A stretch of 64,000 nt of DNA from Burkholderia sp. Ac-20365 (lineage in GTDB: Bacteria > Pseudomonadota > Gammaproteobacteria > Burkholderiales > Burkholderiaceae), in the NCBI RefSeq assembly GCF_017104715.1, contig NZ_JAAGPI010000038.1, positions 1 through 64,000 of the forward strand, written 5' to 3'. Within the stretch, counting starts at the first letter, position 1. Every line of letters starts with the position of its first letter. The notes beneath the pieces were generated by a model. That model saw only the letters and a program-made list of their open reading frames with translations. It was not told the origin of the DNA and did not search any database. Position numbers and translations under genes: made by a program. Shown here piece by piece: positions 54,620-63,090 of this stretch.

Positions 54620-56520
54620 CGACCGGCCTCCGTGGCGTCTCTATCGTTACGCTCGAAACGCTCGCGCACGAAGCCAACGATCCCCTGCGGAAACGCAATC
54701 ACGAGCAGCAGGATCGCGATGCCGAGCAGCGCCTGCCAGTAGTCGGTCTGTCGCGCGACTGTGTCCTGCAACCACGTGAACAGCGCCGCGCCCGCAACAG
54801 GGCCCGTCAACGTCTGGATGCCGCCGAGCAGCACCATCACGAGACCATCGACGGAACGGCTCACGCTGATCACTTCCGGCGAAATCGTGCCTTTGGAAAA
54901 GGCATATAGCGAGCCGGCAAGACCGCAGAACAGCGACGCGATCACGAACGCAGCCCACTGCACGCGTTTCGTGTCGATGCCGATGGCTTCCGCGCGCAAC
55001 GCCGAATCGCGCGACGCGCGCATCGCGTATCCAAGTGGCGAAAACAGTATGCGACGCAGCAGCCACACGCCAAGCACTGCGAACGCGAGCGTCAGATAGT
55101 AGTAGGCAACGGACGACGACAACCAGTTCGACGGCCACAACCCGAGAATGCCGTTACTGCCGCCTGTCACATCGTCCCATTGATACACGACCGACCAGAC
55201 GATCTGCGCGAACGCAAGCGTGAGCATCGCGAGATACACGCCGGAAAGGCGCACGCAAAACCAGCCGAATACCAGCGCGCCAAGCACCGCGAGCAGCGGG
55301 CCGAGCACGAGCGCGGCTTCCATCGGCAGATCGAGCACTTTCAGGAAGAGTGCCGCGCCATACGCGCCGAGGCCGAAGTACGCGGCATGACCGAACGAAT
55401 GCATGCCGCCCGGTCCCATGATGAAGTGCAGGCTCGCAGCGAACAGCACGGCGATCAGGATTTCGACGAGCAGCACGGGCACGTACGGAAACGCGCCCGC
55501 TGCGAGCGGCGCGAGGACAAGCCCGGCTAGCACGCACGCAGCGAGCCATTTGAGGCGCTTTCCCGCGAGCTGTAATGGCATGTCGGCGGGCGCGGATGCG
55601 CGAACAGTCGATGTCGGCCGCCCCAGCAATCCCCATGGCCGCACCACGAGCACGATGGCCATCACGACAAACTCTGCGACGAGCGTGAAGCGGCTCAACG
55701 AAAGGTCGATGCCGAACAGCGACACGTGTCCGATACCGATGCACAGCGCCTTGATCTCCGCGATCAGCAGCGCGGCGACGAAGGCGCCCGGAATCGAACC
55801 CATCCCGCCGACCACGACGACGACGAATGCATTGCCGATCGTTTCCAGATCGAGCGAGAGATTCGCCGACATGCGCGGCCCTTGAAGCGCGCCGCCCAGC
55901 CCTGCGAGAAACGCGCCGACGAAGAACACGCCCGTGAACAGCCATGCCTGATTGATGCCGAGCGCGCCGAGCATCTCGCGGTCCTGCGTGGCTGCGCGCA
56001 CGAGCGTGCCCCAGCGTGTGTGTGTAAGCGCGTACCAAAGCGCGAGCAGCACGAGCGGTCCGATTGCGATCAGCGCGATGTCCCATGTGGGCAACTGATG
56101 GCCGAGCAGCCCGACTGCACCGGACAGATGCGGTGCGCGCGGACCGAAAAGGTCCTGCGGTCCCCAGATTGCGAGCGCGGCGTCGCGGAAGATCAGGACG
56201 AGCGCGAATGTCGCGAGCAGATGGAAGAGTTCGGGGGCTTTGTAGATGCGCCTCAGCACGATGAACTCGACCAGTGCGCCGAGTATGCCGATTACGAGGG
56301 CTGAGGCCAGCATCGACAGCCAGAAACCCATCACGCTGCTTGTGCCGAAGCGGCTCGCGATGCTGTAGGCGACGTAGATGCCCAGCATGTAGAACGAGCC
56401 GTGCGCGAAATTGACGATGCGTGTCACGCCGAAGATCAGCGACAGTCCCGCTGCTACCAGGAAGAGCGCCGAGGCGTCGGCGAGGCCGTTGATCAGCTGG
56501 ACTAGCAGGTTGGAAAGCAT
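54616..56520 (-). CDS. fused LivH-LivM branched-chain-type ABC permease
   Basis: This 634-residue inner-membrane protein joins both permeases of the transporter. The N-terminal half (about 1-290) is LivH-like (LFLVAAGLSLIFGVTRIVNFAHGSF with its typical NFAHG; GGMGSIPGAFVAA). The C-terminal half (about 320-620) is LivM-like (GGMHSFGHAAYFGLGAYGAA; RDSALRAEAIGIDTKRVQW). Fusion keeps a one-to-one ratio and is seen in other Burkholderiaceae. ATG 56520 is used because the longer frame runs into the LIR flank. The stop overlaps livG. The promoter must lie in the 155 bp between LIR copy 3 and the start. Confidence 0.9.
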   Translation of the reverse strand: MLSNLLVQLINGLADASALFLVAAGLSLIFGVTRIVNFAHGSFYMLGIYVAYSIASRFGTSSVMGFWLSMLASALVIGILGALVEFIVLRRIYKAPELFHLLATFALVLIFRDAALAIWGPQDLFGPRAPHLSGAVGLLGHQLPTWDIALIAIGPLVLLALWYALTHTRWGTLVRAATQDREMLGALGINQAWLFTGVFFVGAFLAGLGGALQGPRMSANLSLDLETIGNAFVVVVVGGMGSIPGAFVAALLIAEIKALCIGIGHVSLFGIDLSLSRFTLVAEFVVMAIVLVVRPWGLLGRPTSTVRASAPADMPLQLAGKRLKWLAACVLAGLVLAPLAAGAFPYVPVLLVEILIAVLFAASLHFIMGPGGMHSFGHAAYFGLGAYGAALFLKVLDLPMEAALVLGPLLAVLGALVFGWFCVRLSGVYLAMLTLAFAQIVWSVVYQWDDVTGGSNGILGLWPSNWLSSSVAYYYLTLAFAVLGVWLLRRILFSPLGYAMRASRDSALRAEAIGIDTKRVQWAAFVIASLFCGLAGSLYAFSKGTISPEVISVSRSVDGLVMVLLGGIQTLTGPVAGAALFTWLQDTVARQTDYWQALLGIAILLLVIAFPQGIVGFVRERFERNDRDATEAGR

Positions 56521-56674
56521 AGGTCTTTGCCTGCCGGCGGGGTTGGATTTGGTTTGTGATGGGCGACAGGTATACCCGAATTGTTTTGTTTTTGCAGGGG
56601 TTTTTTGCGCGTCCGCGGGGGCGGCATTTGGTTTGGCTTGTCTTGCGACGCTGGGGTGGTTTGCTTTTGCTTTC

Positions 56675-57329
56675 GCTGGCATCCGCGTTTTGTTATTGGT
56701 GCTTCAGGCGTTGCCCCTGTGCGGGGCGGCACTTACTTTCTTTGCCGCCGCAAAGAAAGTAAGCAAAGAAAGCGGGCTAACACCGCCCGCTCTTGACCTC
56801 CGCCTGAGGGCCCCCAACGGGTCCTCCGCTTCACACGGCGTTCTGCCATTCAGTGCCCGTTGCCAACGCTTTAAATAGGCGCCTCACCCACTTCACTCAC
56901 CCGTAGCGCAGCTAGCGGCAGCGAATGGCTGCGGCCGCCCAGGTGGCAAACTGTGTGTAGGGCGTAGTGGTTCAGACGTCAGCGCTCTTACGACACCGAT
57001 CGTGCTTTTCAGTCCGGAGTGGAGCGCGTACGCCGCGACAGCCTACACACAGTTTGCCGCCATAGAACGTGGGCGATGCGATCGCGCGTGTGGCGACGCG
57101 GGAGTGTGAAGCGGGTGAGGCGCTCGATAAGAGCGTTGGCAACGGGCAGTGAAAGGCAGGTTGCCGTTTGAAGCGGAGGACCCGTTGGGGGCCCTCAGGC
57201 AGGAACAAGAACGGGCGGTGTTCAGCGGCTTTCTTTTGCCTACTTTTCTTTGCCGCGGCAAAGAAAAGTAGGTGCCGCCCCGCACAGGGGCAACGCGTGA
57301 AGCAGGCAAAACAAAACGCGGATGCCAGC
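56675..57329. repeat. LIR element, complete copy 3 (B arm left, A arm right)
   Basis: This is a 655-bp imperfect inverted repeat in the same orientation as copy 2. The B near-palindrome is at 56732-56763, the A palindrome at 57239-57272, the inner inverted repeat at 56945-56961 and 57042-57058, and the 40-bp core at 56982-57021. In the inner repeat this copy reads GTGTGTAGG and CCTACACAC where the other copies read GTGTGTCGG and CCGACACAC: both arms changed together. The A arm faces the pcaC stop codon at 57370; the conserved flank CAGCGTCGCAAGACAA ends directly at it. The B arm faces the livHM start. Confidence 0.92.
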
Positions 57330-57369
57330 GACAACACAAGCAAACCAAACCAGCGTCGCAAGACAACCC

Positions 57370-57759
57370 TTACTTCGCCTCCTCGTCCTGCTCCTTAAAA
57401 ACCTTATCAGCCAGATGAAAAGCCGAGTTAGCCGCAGGCACACCACAGTAAATAGCAGTTTGCAAAAGCACCTCTTTAACCTGCTCGCGCGTAACCCCAT
57501 TATTCCGCGCGGCGCGCAAATGCAACGCCAGCTCCTCGCTGCGATTAAGCGCCACCATCATCGCGATGGTCAAAAGGCTGCGCGTATGCCGCGGCAACCC
57601 TTCTCGAGTCCAGATCTCACCCCACGCATATCGCGTGATGAAGTTCTGAAACTCTTCCGTCACTTCCGTACGGTTCGCCAGCGACCGGTCCACGTGCGCA
57701 TCGCCCAGCACCGCGCGGCGCACGCCCATTCCTGCTTCGTATCGTTGATCGTCGTTCAT
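57370..57759 (-). CDS. pcaC: 4-carboxymuconolactone decarboxylase
   Basis: This 129-residue AhpD-fold enzyme removes CO2 from 4-carboxymuconolactone to give 3-oxoadipate enol-lactone in the protocatechuate branch of the beta-ketoadipate pathway. Family features include GMGVRRAVLGDAHVDRSL, ITRYAWGEIWTREGL, and the helical core HLRAARNNGVTREQVKEVLL with YCGVPAANSAFH. Length is normal. The ATG overlaps the pcaD stop. It is the last gene of the pca operon; the LIR flank meets its stop codon directly. Confidence 0.95.
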   Translation of the reverse strand: MNDDQRYEAGMGVRRAVLGDAHVDRSLANRTEVTEEFQNFITRYAWGEIWTREGLPRHTRSLLTIAMMVALNRSEELALHLRAARNNGVTREQVKEVLLQTAIYCGVPAANSAFHLADKVFKEQDEEAK

Positions 57760-58547
57760 CGCTGCCCCTTCAGGAAATCGAGCACGGTCTTCGTAAAGGT
57801 ATCGGCTACCTCGATGTTCGAGATATGCGACGCGTCCAGTTCCACATACCGCGCACCCGGAATCGCCGCCGCCAGTTCGCGGCCCTGCGCCGGCGTCGCA
57901 GCCAGATCGTGCGTGCCGGAAATCACCAGCGCAGGCGCCTTGATGCCAGGCGCTTCCGGACGCAGATCAGTCGCGTTGATCGCTTCGCAATTCAGCGCGT
58001 AGCCTTCCTTGTCGGTATGCACGAAGACATCGCGCACATAGTTGAATACGAGCGGTTCGCGCGCGATGAACTCTGCCGTGAACCAGCGCGGCAACACCGC
58101 TTCCGACAACGCGAGCATCCCTTCCGCGCGCGCGCGCGCCGCACGCGGCACCCACACTTCCGGCGAGCCAATGCGCGCCGCCGTATTGCACAACACGACA
58201 TGATCGATGCGATCCGCGTGACGCGCAGCAAGGCCCACGCCCGTCAGGCCGCCCATCGAAATGCCGCAGAAATTCGCGCGCGCGATCTTTAGCGAGTCGA
58301 GCAGGCCGATCACATCGCCCGTCAGTTGCTCGATCGAATACGGTCCCTTCGGCGCTTCCGAATGACCGTGTCCGCGCGTGTCGTAACGCAGCACGCGGAA
58401 GTGCTTCGCGAATTCCGCGACCTGCGGCGTCCACATCGACAGGTCCGTGCCGAGCGAATTCGACAGCACGAGCCACGGCGCGTTGCCATGACGGTCGCCG
58501 TCGATCCGATAGTGAAGCTCGATGCCATTGACTGCAGCGTAAGGCAT
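57756..58547 (-). CDS. pcaD: 3-oxoadipate enol-lactonase
   Basis: This 263-residue alpha/beta hydrolase opens the enol-lactone to 3-oxoadipate. The catalytic triad is Ser97 (GISMGG), Asp214 (SGTHDLA) and His241 (DASHISN). An oxyanion-hole-region motif SNSLGTDLSMW is present. AGGAG precedes the ATG, and its stop overlaps the pcaC start. It follows pcaB by 21 bp. Confidence 0.95.
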   Translation of the reverse strand: MPYAAVNGIELHYRIDGDRHGNAPWLVLSNSLGTDLSMWTPQVAEFAKHFRVLRYDTRGHGHSEAPKGPYSIEQLTGDVIGLLDSLKIARANFCGISMGGLTGVGLAARHADRIDHVVLCNTAARIGSPEVWVPRAARARAEGMLALSEAVLPRWFTAEFIAREPLVFNYVRDVFVHTDKEGYALNCEAINATDLRPEAPGIKAPALVISGTHDLAATPAQGRELAAAIPGARYVELDASHISNIEVADTFTKTVLDFLKGQR

Positions 58548-58568
58548 TCCTTTACTCCTGATGTTGGT

Positions 58569-59936
58569 TCACGCGTTCTTGTTGCGCGCGGTGTGAAGGG
58601 CCAGCACGGCGTCCACGAAAGCGTGCGCGCTGCCGACGTAATGCGCCGGATCGAGCAGCTTGCGCAGTTGCTCGACAGGCAGATGTTGGGTGACGGATGC
58701 ATCGGCGGCGAGCACGTCGAACAGCGTCTTGCCGCTTTTAACCGCTTCCTTCGATGCATGCTCGACAAGATGATGCGCATCCATCCGGCCGATTTTGTCG
58801 CCGAGCGCGAGCATCACCGATTCGCCCAGAATCAGCCCATGCGTCACCTCGAGATTCGCCGCGAGACGCTCGACGTTCACTTCGAGTCCCTGCGCGATCT
58901 GTTCGATGTTCGCCAGCGCGCCGCCTGCGAGTCGCGCAAGATCCGGCAGCGCGTCCCATTCGGCCTGCCAGCCGCCGAGCGCGCGTTCGTGCTCCTGCAC
59001 CATGCCCGCGAACACCGTCGCGACGAGGCCGGGCGCACGTGCCGCCGCCGTCAGCACAGCCGCGCAGCCGACGGGATTGCGCTTGTGCGGCATCGTCGAT
59101 GAACCGCCTTTGCCGGCGGCAACCGGTTCGCCGAGTTCGCCAAGTTCGGTCTGCATCTGCAGCGAGATATCGCGCGCGATCTTGCCGAGCGTGCCGATCA
59201 GCATGCCGAAGAACGACGCCGTTTCAGCGATGCGATCGCGCTGCGTGTGCCATGGCACAGCGGGCAATTGCAGTTTCAATTCCTTCGCCAGCGATGCGGC
59301 CACCACCTCGCCTTTGTCGCGCAAGCTCGCGAGCGTGCCCGCCGCGCCGCCGAATTGCAGCACGAGCACGCGCTCGCGCAACGTATCGAGCCGCTCGCGA
59401 TGACGCAGCAGCGCATCGAGCCATTGCGCGAATTTCAAACCGAGCGTGATGGGCAGCGCCTGTTGCAGCCACGTGCGGCCGATCATCGGCGTCGCGCGAT
59501 GCTGCTTCGCGAGCGCGGCAACCGCGTCGCAAGTGGACGACAACGCGCCGTCGAGCAGATCGAACGTATCGCGCAGTTGCAGCACGGTCGCGGTATCGAT
59601 GATGTCCTGGCTCGTCGCGCCCCAATGGACGAATTTCGACGCTTCCGCGTCGGCGTCCTTGACGCGCGCGGTCAGTTGCTTGACGAGGGGAATCGCGAGA
59701 TTGCCGCCGAGCGCGGCGTCGCGTGCGAGTGCGTCGGCGTCGAGTTTTTCTGCATGACAGGTCGCTTCGATCGCGGCCACTGCCGATTGCGGAATCACGC
59801 CATGGACGGCCGATGCGCGCGCCAGCGCCGCTTCGACGTCGAGCATCCGTTGCAGCGTCGCGCGCGGCGACCAGATGTCGTTCATCGGCTGCGTGCCGCA
59901 GATCAGGCCAGTCAAGCGTGCGCTAGCTTCTAGCAT
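58569..59936 (-). CDS. pcaB: 3-carboxy-cis,cis-muconate cycloisomerase
   Basis: This 455-residue member of the fumarase/aspartase superfamily converts 3-carboxymuconate to 4-carboxymuconolactone. The superfamily signature is clear (GGSSTMPHKRNPVGC). The N terminus aligns with known PcaB (ATLQRMLDVEAALARA), as does VHWGATSQDIIDTATVLQ. The start lacks a good ribosome site; an internal ATG 17 codons on would remove conserved residues. It follows pcaJ after 144 bp that contain a strong hairpin, so it may be made in a different amount from PcaIJ. Confidence 0.93.
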   Translation of the reverse strand: MLEASARLTGLICGTQPMNDIWSPRATLQRMLDVEAALARASAVHGVIPQSAVAAIEATCHAEKLDADALARDAALGGNLAIPLVKQLTARVKDADAEASKFVHWGATSQDIIDTATVLQLRDTFDLLDGALSSTCDAVAALAKQHRATPMIGRTWLQQALPITLGLKFAQWLDALLRHRERLDTLRERVLVLQFGGAAGTLASLRDKGEVVAASLAKELKLQLPAVPWHTQRDRIAETASFFGMLIGTLGKIARDISLQMQTELGELGEPVAAGKGGSSTMPHKRNPVGCAAVLTAAARAPGLVATVFAGMVQEHERALGGWQAEWDALPDLARLAGGALANIEQIAQGLEVNVERLAANLEVTHGLILGESVMLALGDKIGRMDAHHLVEHASKEAVKSGKTLFDVLAADASVTQHLPVEQLRKLLDPAHYVGSAHAFVDAVLALHTARNKNA

Positions 59937-59984
59937 GATGATGAGTGCGTTGGGATGAATGCGCGTTGGGTCGCGCCTGGAAGC

Positions 59985-60021
59985 GCGCGGCGTTCGGTTT
60001 CATTGTCGCCGAACGCCGCGC
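59985..60021 (-). other. strong hairpin between pcaJ and pcaB
   Basis: A perfect 13-bp stem GCGCGGCGTTCGG/CCGAACGCCGCGC encloses an 11-nt loop in the pcaJ-pcaB spacer. It lacks a T-run, so it is more likely an mRNA-processing or partial-attenuation hairpin. A 16-bp palindrome GCGCGCAATTGCGCGC at 60031-60046 lies beside it. Confidence 0.6.
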
Positions 60022-60080
60022 CGAGGTCACGCGCGCAATTGCGCGCGCGTCGGCTGTCAGATGCCGGGGCCGTGCAGCCG

Positions 60081-60740
60081 TTAAGCTGCGCGAGCCTGCT
60101 GCGTGCCGTCGATCAGCGCGACGCCCGTCAGCTTTTCCAGTTCGGCGAAGTCGATATCCGAAAAGATTTCGCGCACGACGAGGCCATCCTTCGTCACGTC
60201 GATCATCGCGAGGTCCGTGTAGATGCGGTCCACGCAGCCGACGCCCGTCACCGGGTACGAGCAGTCGGCGACGATCTTGCTTTCGCCCTGCTTCGTCAGA
60301 TGTTCCATCATCACGAACACCTGCTTCGCGCCGATGGCCAGATCCATCGCGCCGCCAACGGCCGGAATCGCGTCCGGCGCGCCCGTGTGCCAGTTCGCCA
60401 GATCGCCCTTCGACGACACCTGGAATGCGCCGAGCACGCAGTAGTCGAGGTGGCCGCCGCGCATCATCGCGAACGAATCCGAATGGTGGAAGTACGCGCC
60501 GCCTGTCAGCAGCGTGACGTGCTGCTTGCCGGCGTTGATCAGTTCGTCGTCTTCCTCGCCTTTGGCGGGCGCCGGGCCCATGCCGAGCAGGCCGTTTTCG
60601 CTGTGCAGGAAGATTTCCTTGTTCGCGTCGAGGTGATTCGCCACCAGCGTCGGCACGCCGATGCCGAGGTTCACGTAAGCGCCTTCAGGAATGTCCTGCG
60701 CGACGCGCTTCGCCATTTCATCGCGGGTCAGTCGTTTCAT
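60081..60740 (-). CDS. pcaJ: 3-oxoadipate CoA-transferase subunit B
   Basis: This 219-residue beta subunit of the CoA-transferase activates 3-oxoadipate with succinyl-CoA. The catalytic glutamate is Glu48 in LHSENGLLGMGPAP, and the substrate-pocket motif NLGIGVPTLVANHL is present. A strong GGAGG site precedes the ATG, and pcaI ends 12 bp upstream. High similarity by eye to PcaJ of pseudomonads, together with the pca context, supports this over succinyl-CoA:acetoacetate transferase. Confidence 0.94.
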   Translation of the reverse strand: MKRLTRDEMAKRVAQDIPEGAYVNLGIGVPTLVANHLDANKEIFLHSENGLLGMGPAPAKGEEDDELINAGKQHVTLLTGGAYFHHSDSFAMMRGGHLDYCVLGAFQVSSKGDLANWHTGAPDAIPAVGGAMDLAIGAKQVFVMMEHLTKQGESKIVADCSYPVTGVGCVDRIYTDLAMIDVTKDGLVVREIFSDIDFAELEKLTGVALIDGTQQARAA

Positions 60741-60752
60741 GTCAGGCCTCCT

Positions 60753-61454
60753 TCAGGCAGCTTGTTCGGGGCGTTGCGCGGCGTGGGCCGCCTGCGGCAC
60801 TTCGACGATGCGCTGCACGAAGATACCCGGCGTCACGATCACTTCGGGGTCGAGCGCGCCGAGCGGCACGACTTCCGACACCTGCACGATCGCCGTCTTT
60901 GCCGCGCTCGCCATGATCGGGCCGAAGTTACGCGCCGTCTTGCGATACACCAGATTGCCCCAGCGGTCGCCCTTGTACGCCTTGATCAGCGCAAAGTCGG
61001 CGTGCAGCGGCGATTCCAGCACATAGTGCTTGCCGTCGATCTCGCGCGTTTCCTTGCCTTCGGCCAGCTTGGTGCCATAACCCGTCGGCGTGAAGAAGCC
61101 GCCGATGCCCGCGCCCGCCGCGCGGATGCGCTCGGCCAGATTGCCCTGCGGCACGAGTTCCAGTTCGATTTCACCGGCGCGATAGAGCGCGTCGAACACG
61201 TATGAATCCGTCTGACGCGGGAACGAGCAGATGATCTTGCGCACGCGCTTCGCATTGAGCAGCGCCGCGAGGCCGGTGTCGCCGTTACCGGCGTTGTTGT
61301 TGACGATGGTGAGTTCTTTGGCGCCCTGCTCGATGAGCGCGTCGATCAGTTCGGACGGCATGCCCGCCGTGCCGAAGCCGCCGATCATGACGGTCGCGCC
61401 GTCATGCACGTCGGCGACTGCCGACTGGAGTGACTCGAAAATCTTGTTGATCAT
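60753..61454 (-). CDS. pcaI: 3-oxoadipate CoA-transferase subunit A
   Basis: This 233-residue alpha subunit begins MINKIFESLQSAVADVHDG. It carries the CoA-binding motif GGFGTAGMPSELIDAL and the conserved SFPRQTDSYVFDALYRAGEI, matching PcaI of Pseudomonas closely. The in-frame codons upstream of ATG 61454 do not look like PcaI. It is the first gene of the pca operon: a consensus-like promoter and an IclR-type repeat cluster lie 180-265 bp upstream. Confidence 0.94.
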   Translation of the reverse strand: MINKIFESLQSAVADVHDGATVMIGGFGTAGMPSELIDALIEQGAKELTIVNNNAGNGDTGLAALLNAKRVRKIICSFPRQTDSYVFDALYRAGEIELELVPQGNLAERIRAAGAGIGGFFTPTGYGTKLAEGKETREIDGKHYVLESPLHADFALIKAYKGDRWGNLVYRKTARNFGPIMASAAKTAIVQVSEVVPLGALDPEVIVTPGIFVQRIVEVPQAAHAAQRPEQAA

Positions 61455-61632
61455 GTCGAATATCCTCTGGAACGCGTCGTTTCCGCGCCGCACGATCCGC
61501 CGTTTGATCGACGGATGCACGCCGGACGGTCTCCACGTCCGCTTTCGTCCTTCATAGCCCTGCTGACGACGGCATGCAGACCTGCTGCAGGCCGCATGTG
61601 TTTGGCTCGCCCTTCAATCTATACCGCCCATC

Positions 61633-61679
61633 GAACTTGTGAAAAGTTCTATATGCGAACACAGTTTCGTTTAGCGAAC
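61633..61679. promoter_or_regulatory. candidate IclR-family (PcaR/PcaU-type) operator upstream of pcaI
   Basis: The stretch carries overlapping repeats: GAACTT-N5-AAGTTC (61633-61649), GTTC-N7-GAAC (61646-61660), and GTTTCGTTTAGCGAAC (61664-61679). CGAAC recurs in direct orientation three times (61632, 61656 and 61675 onward). Known PcaU/PobR sites in Acinetobacter consist of three repeats combining palindrome and direct copy. It lies just downstream of the pcaI promoter on the minus strand. No IclR gene is in the window. Confidence 0.5.
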
Positions 61680-61689
61680 GTACCGGCGC

Positions 61690-61719
61690 ATTATGGTTTG
61701 CGTGCGCGTCTCTTGTCAA
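61690..61719 (-). promoter_or_regulatory. sigma70 promoter of the pca operon
   Basis: On the minus strand, TTGACA (complement of 61714-61719) and CATAAT (complement of 61690-61695) are separated by 18 bp. The predicted start near 61683 would give a leader of about 230 nt before pcaI, containing the candidate IclR operator. Confidence 0.6.
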
Positions 61720-61762
61720 GGCAAGGGTTTCGTGGTTTGCCCTACGCTGCACGGCGGCATGA

Positions 61763-62941
61763 TCAGTCGCGAAACGGCAGCCCGACGTAATTCTCTGCCA
61801 GCATCCGCGACGCCGCATCGGAATGCGCCACGTAGCGCAGCTCGGACATTTTCAGCCGGTTGATGAAAGGCGTGTCGTCGAACGATGGATGCAGCATGTT
61901 CGTCATGAAATACGAGAAGTGCTCGGCGCGCCAGACGCGTTCGAGGCAGGTTGCCGAATAGGCGCGGAGGAGATCGTCGCGGCCTTCGTGATAACGCGCG
62001 GCCAGCGCCTTCGACAGCACGCGCACATCGGCGACGGCCAGATTCATCCCTTTGGCGCCCGTCGGCGGCACGATGTGCGCGGCGTCGCCGGCAAGAAACA
62101 GGCGGCCGTATTGCATCGGCTCGCAAACGAAGCTGCGCATCGGCGTGACGCCCTTCTGCGTGATTTCGCCGATCGCAGGCAACCAGCCTTCGTCGTTCCC
62201 GAAGCGTGTGTGAAGCTCGCTCCAGATGCGCTCGTCGGACCATTGCGCGAGGTCTTCGTCGGGTCGGCATTGCAGATAGAGACGCGTCACTTCCGGCGAA
62301 CGCATGCTGAAGAGCGCGAATCCGCGCTCGTGATGCGCATAAACCAGCTCGTCGCAGGTCGGCGCAGCATCGGCGAGAATGCCGAGCCACGCGTACGGAT
62401 AGACGCGTTCGAAGGTTTGCAGTGCGTCGGCGGGAATCGAATCGCGCGCGATGCCGTGAAAGCCGTCGCAGCCCGCCACGTAATCGCAATCGATACGCTG
62501 CACTGCATCATCGTGCGTGAATTGAACCCAAGGCGTGTCCGTCGACAGATCGTGCAGCGAGACATCCGACGCATTGAAATACGGAGGCTGCGCATGCTCG
62601 ACGGCGGCGGCGATCATGTCGCACACCACCTCATGCTGGCCGTAGACGGTGATCGCGCGCCCACCCGTCAGCGTCGTCAGATCGATTCGATGTCGCTTGC
62701 GCTCGAACAAAAGCTCGATGCCGTGATGTACCAGCCCTTCGCGCTGCATCCGGGCGCCGAGGCCGGCTTCATTGAGCGTATCGACGGTGCCCTGTTCGAG
62801 CACGCCCGCGCGTATGCGCTGCTCGCAATACTCGCGCGACCGGCTTTCCAGCACGACCGATTCAACACCTGCTATCCGTAGCAAATGCGACAGCAGCAAA
62901 CCGGCGGGGCCAGCGCCAACAATGGCAACCTGAGTGCGCAT
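61763..62941 (-). CDS. pobA: 4-hydroxybenzoate 3-monooxygenase
   Basis: This 392-residue flavoprotein hydroxylates 4-hydroxybenzoate to protocatechuate with NAD(P)H and O2. FAD motif GxGxxG is at residues 8-13 (VAIVGAGPAGLLLSHLLRIA), the DG motif region is YVAGCDGFHGIARDSI, and the second FAD site is LFLAGDAAHIVPPTGAKGMN. Length matches the family (about 394). It is divergent from a LysR gene across 149 bp holding a LysR-type box. It is followed by the separate pca promoter, so the two units can be controlled independently. Confidence 0.95.
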   Translation of the reverse strand: MRTQVAIVGAGPAGLLLSHLLRIAGVESVVLESRSREYCEQRIRAGVLEQGTVDTLNEAGLGARMQREGLVHHGIELLFERKRHRIDLTTLTGGRAITVYGQHEVVCDMIAAAVEHAQPPYFNASDVSLHDLSTDTPWVQFTHDDAVQRIDCDYVAGCDGFHGIARDSIPADALQTFERVYPYAWLGILADAAPTCDELVYAHHERGFALFSMRSPEVTRLYLQCRPDEDLAQWSDERIWSELHTRFGNDEGWLPAIGEITQKGVTPMRSFVCEPMQYGRLFLAGDAAHIVPPTGAKGMNLAVADVRVLSKALAARYHEGRDDLLRAYSATCLERVWRAEHFSYFMTNMLHPSFDDTPFINRLKMSELRYVAHSDAASRMLAENYVGLPFRD

Positions 62942-63028
62942 CGTTTGTCTCCGAAGTTCTTGTTCGGCTTATCAAACCATTCTCGGCGCTTTCCCGAATA
63001 TGCGACAACGCGATTTTTAGGATAGGTT

Positions 63029-63047
63029 GTATACGTTTTTTCGATAC
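63029..63047. promoter_or_regulatory. LysR-type box in the pobA divergent promoter
   Basis: GTAT-N11-ATAC is a perfect T-N11-A inverted repeat, centred 43-62 bp from the LysR start and 88-106 bp from pobA. It is the canonical binding site form for LysR-type regulators at divergent promoters. Confidence 0.6.
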
Positions 63048-63090
63048 TACGCGGCGTGATGACACCACCGCCGCATGCTCCAGCAACCGC

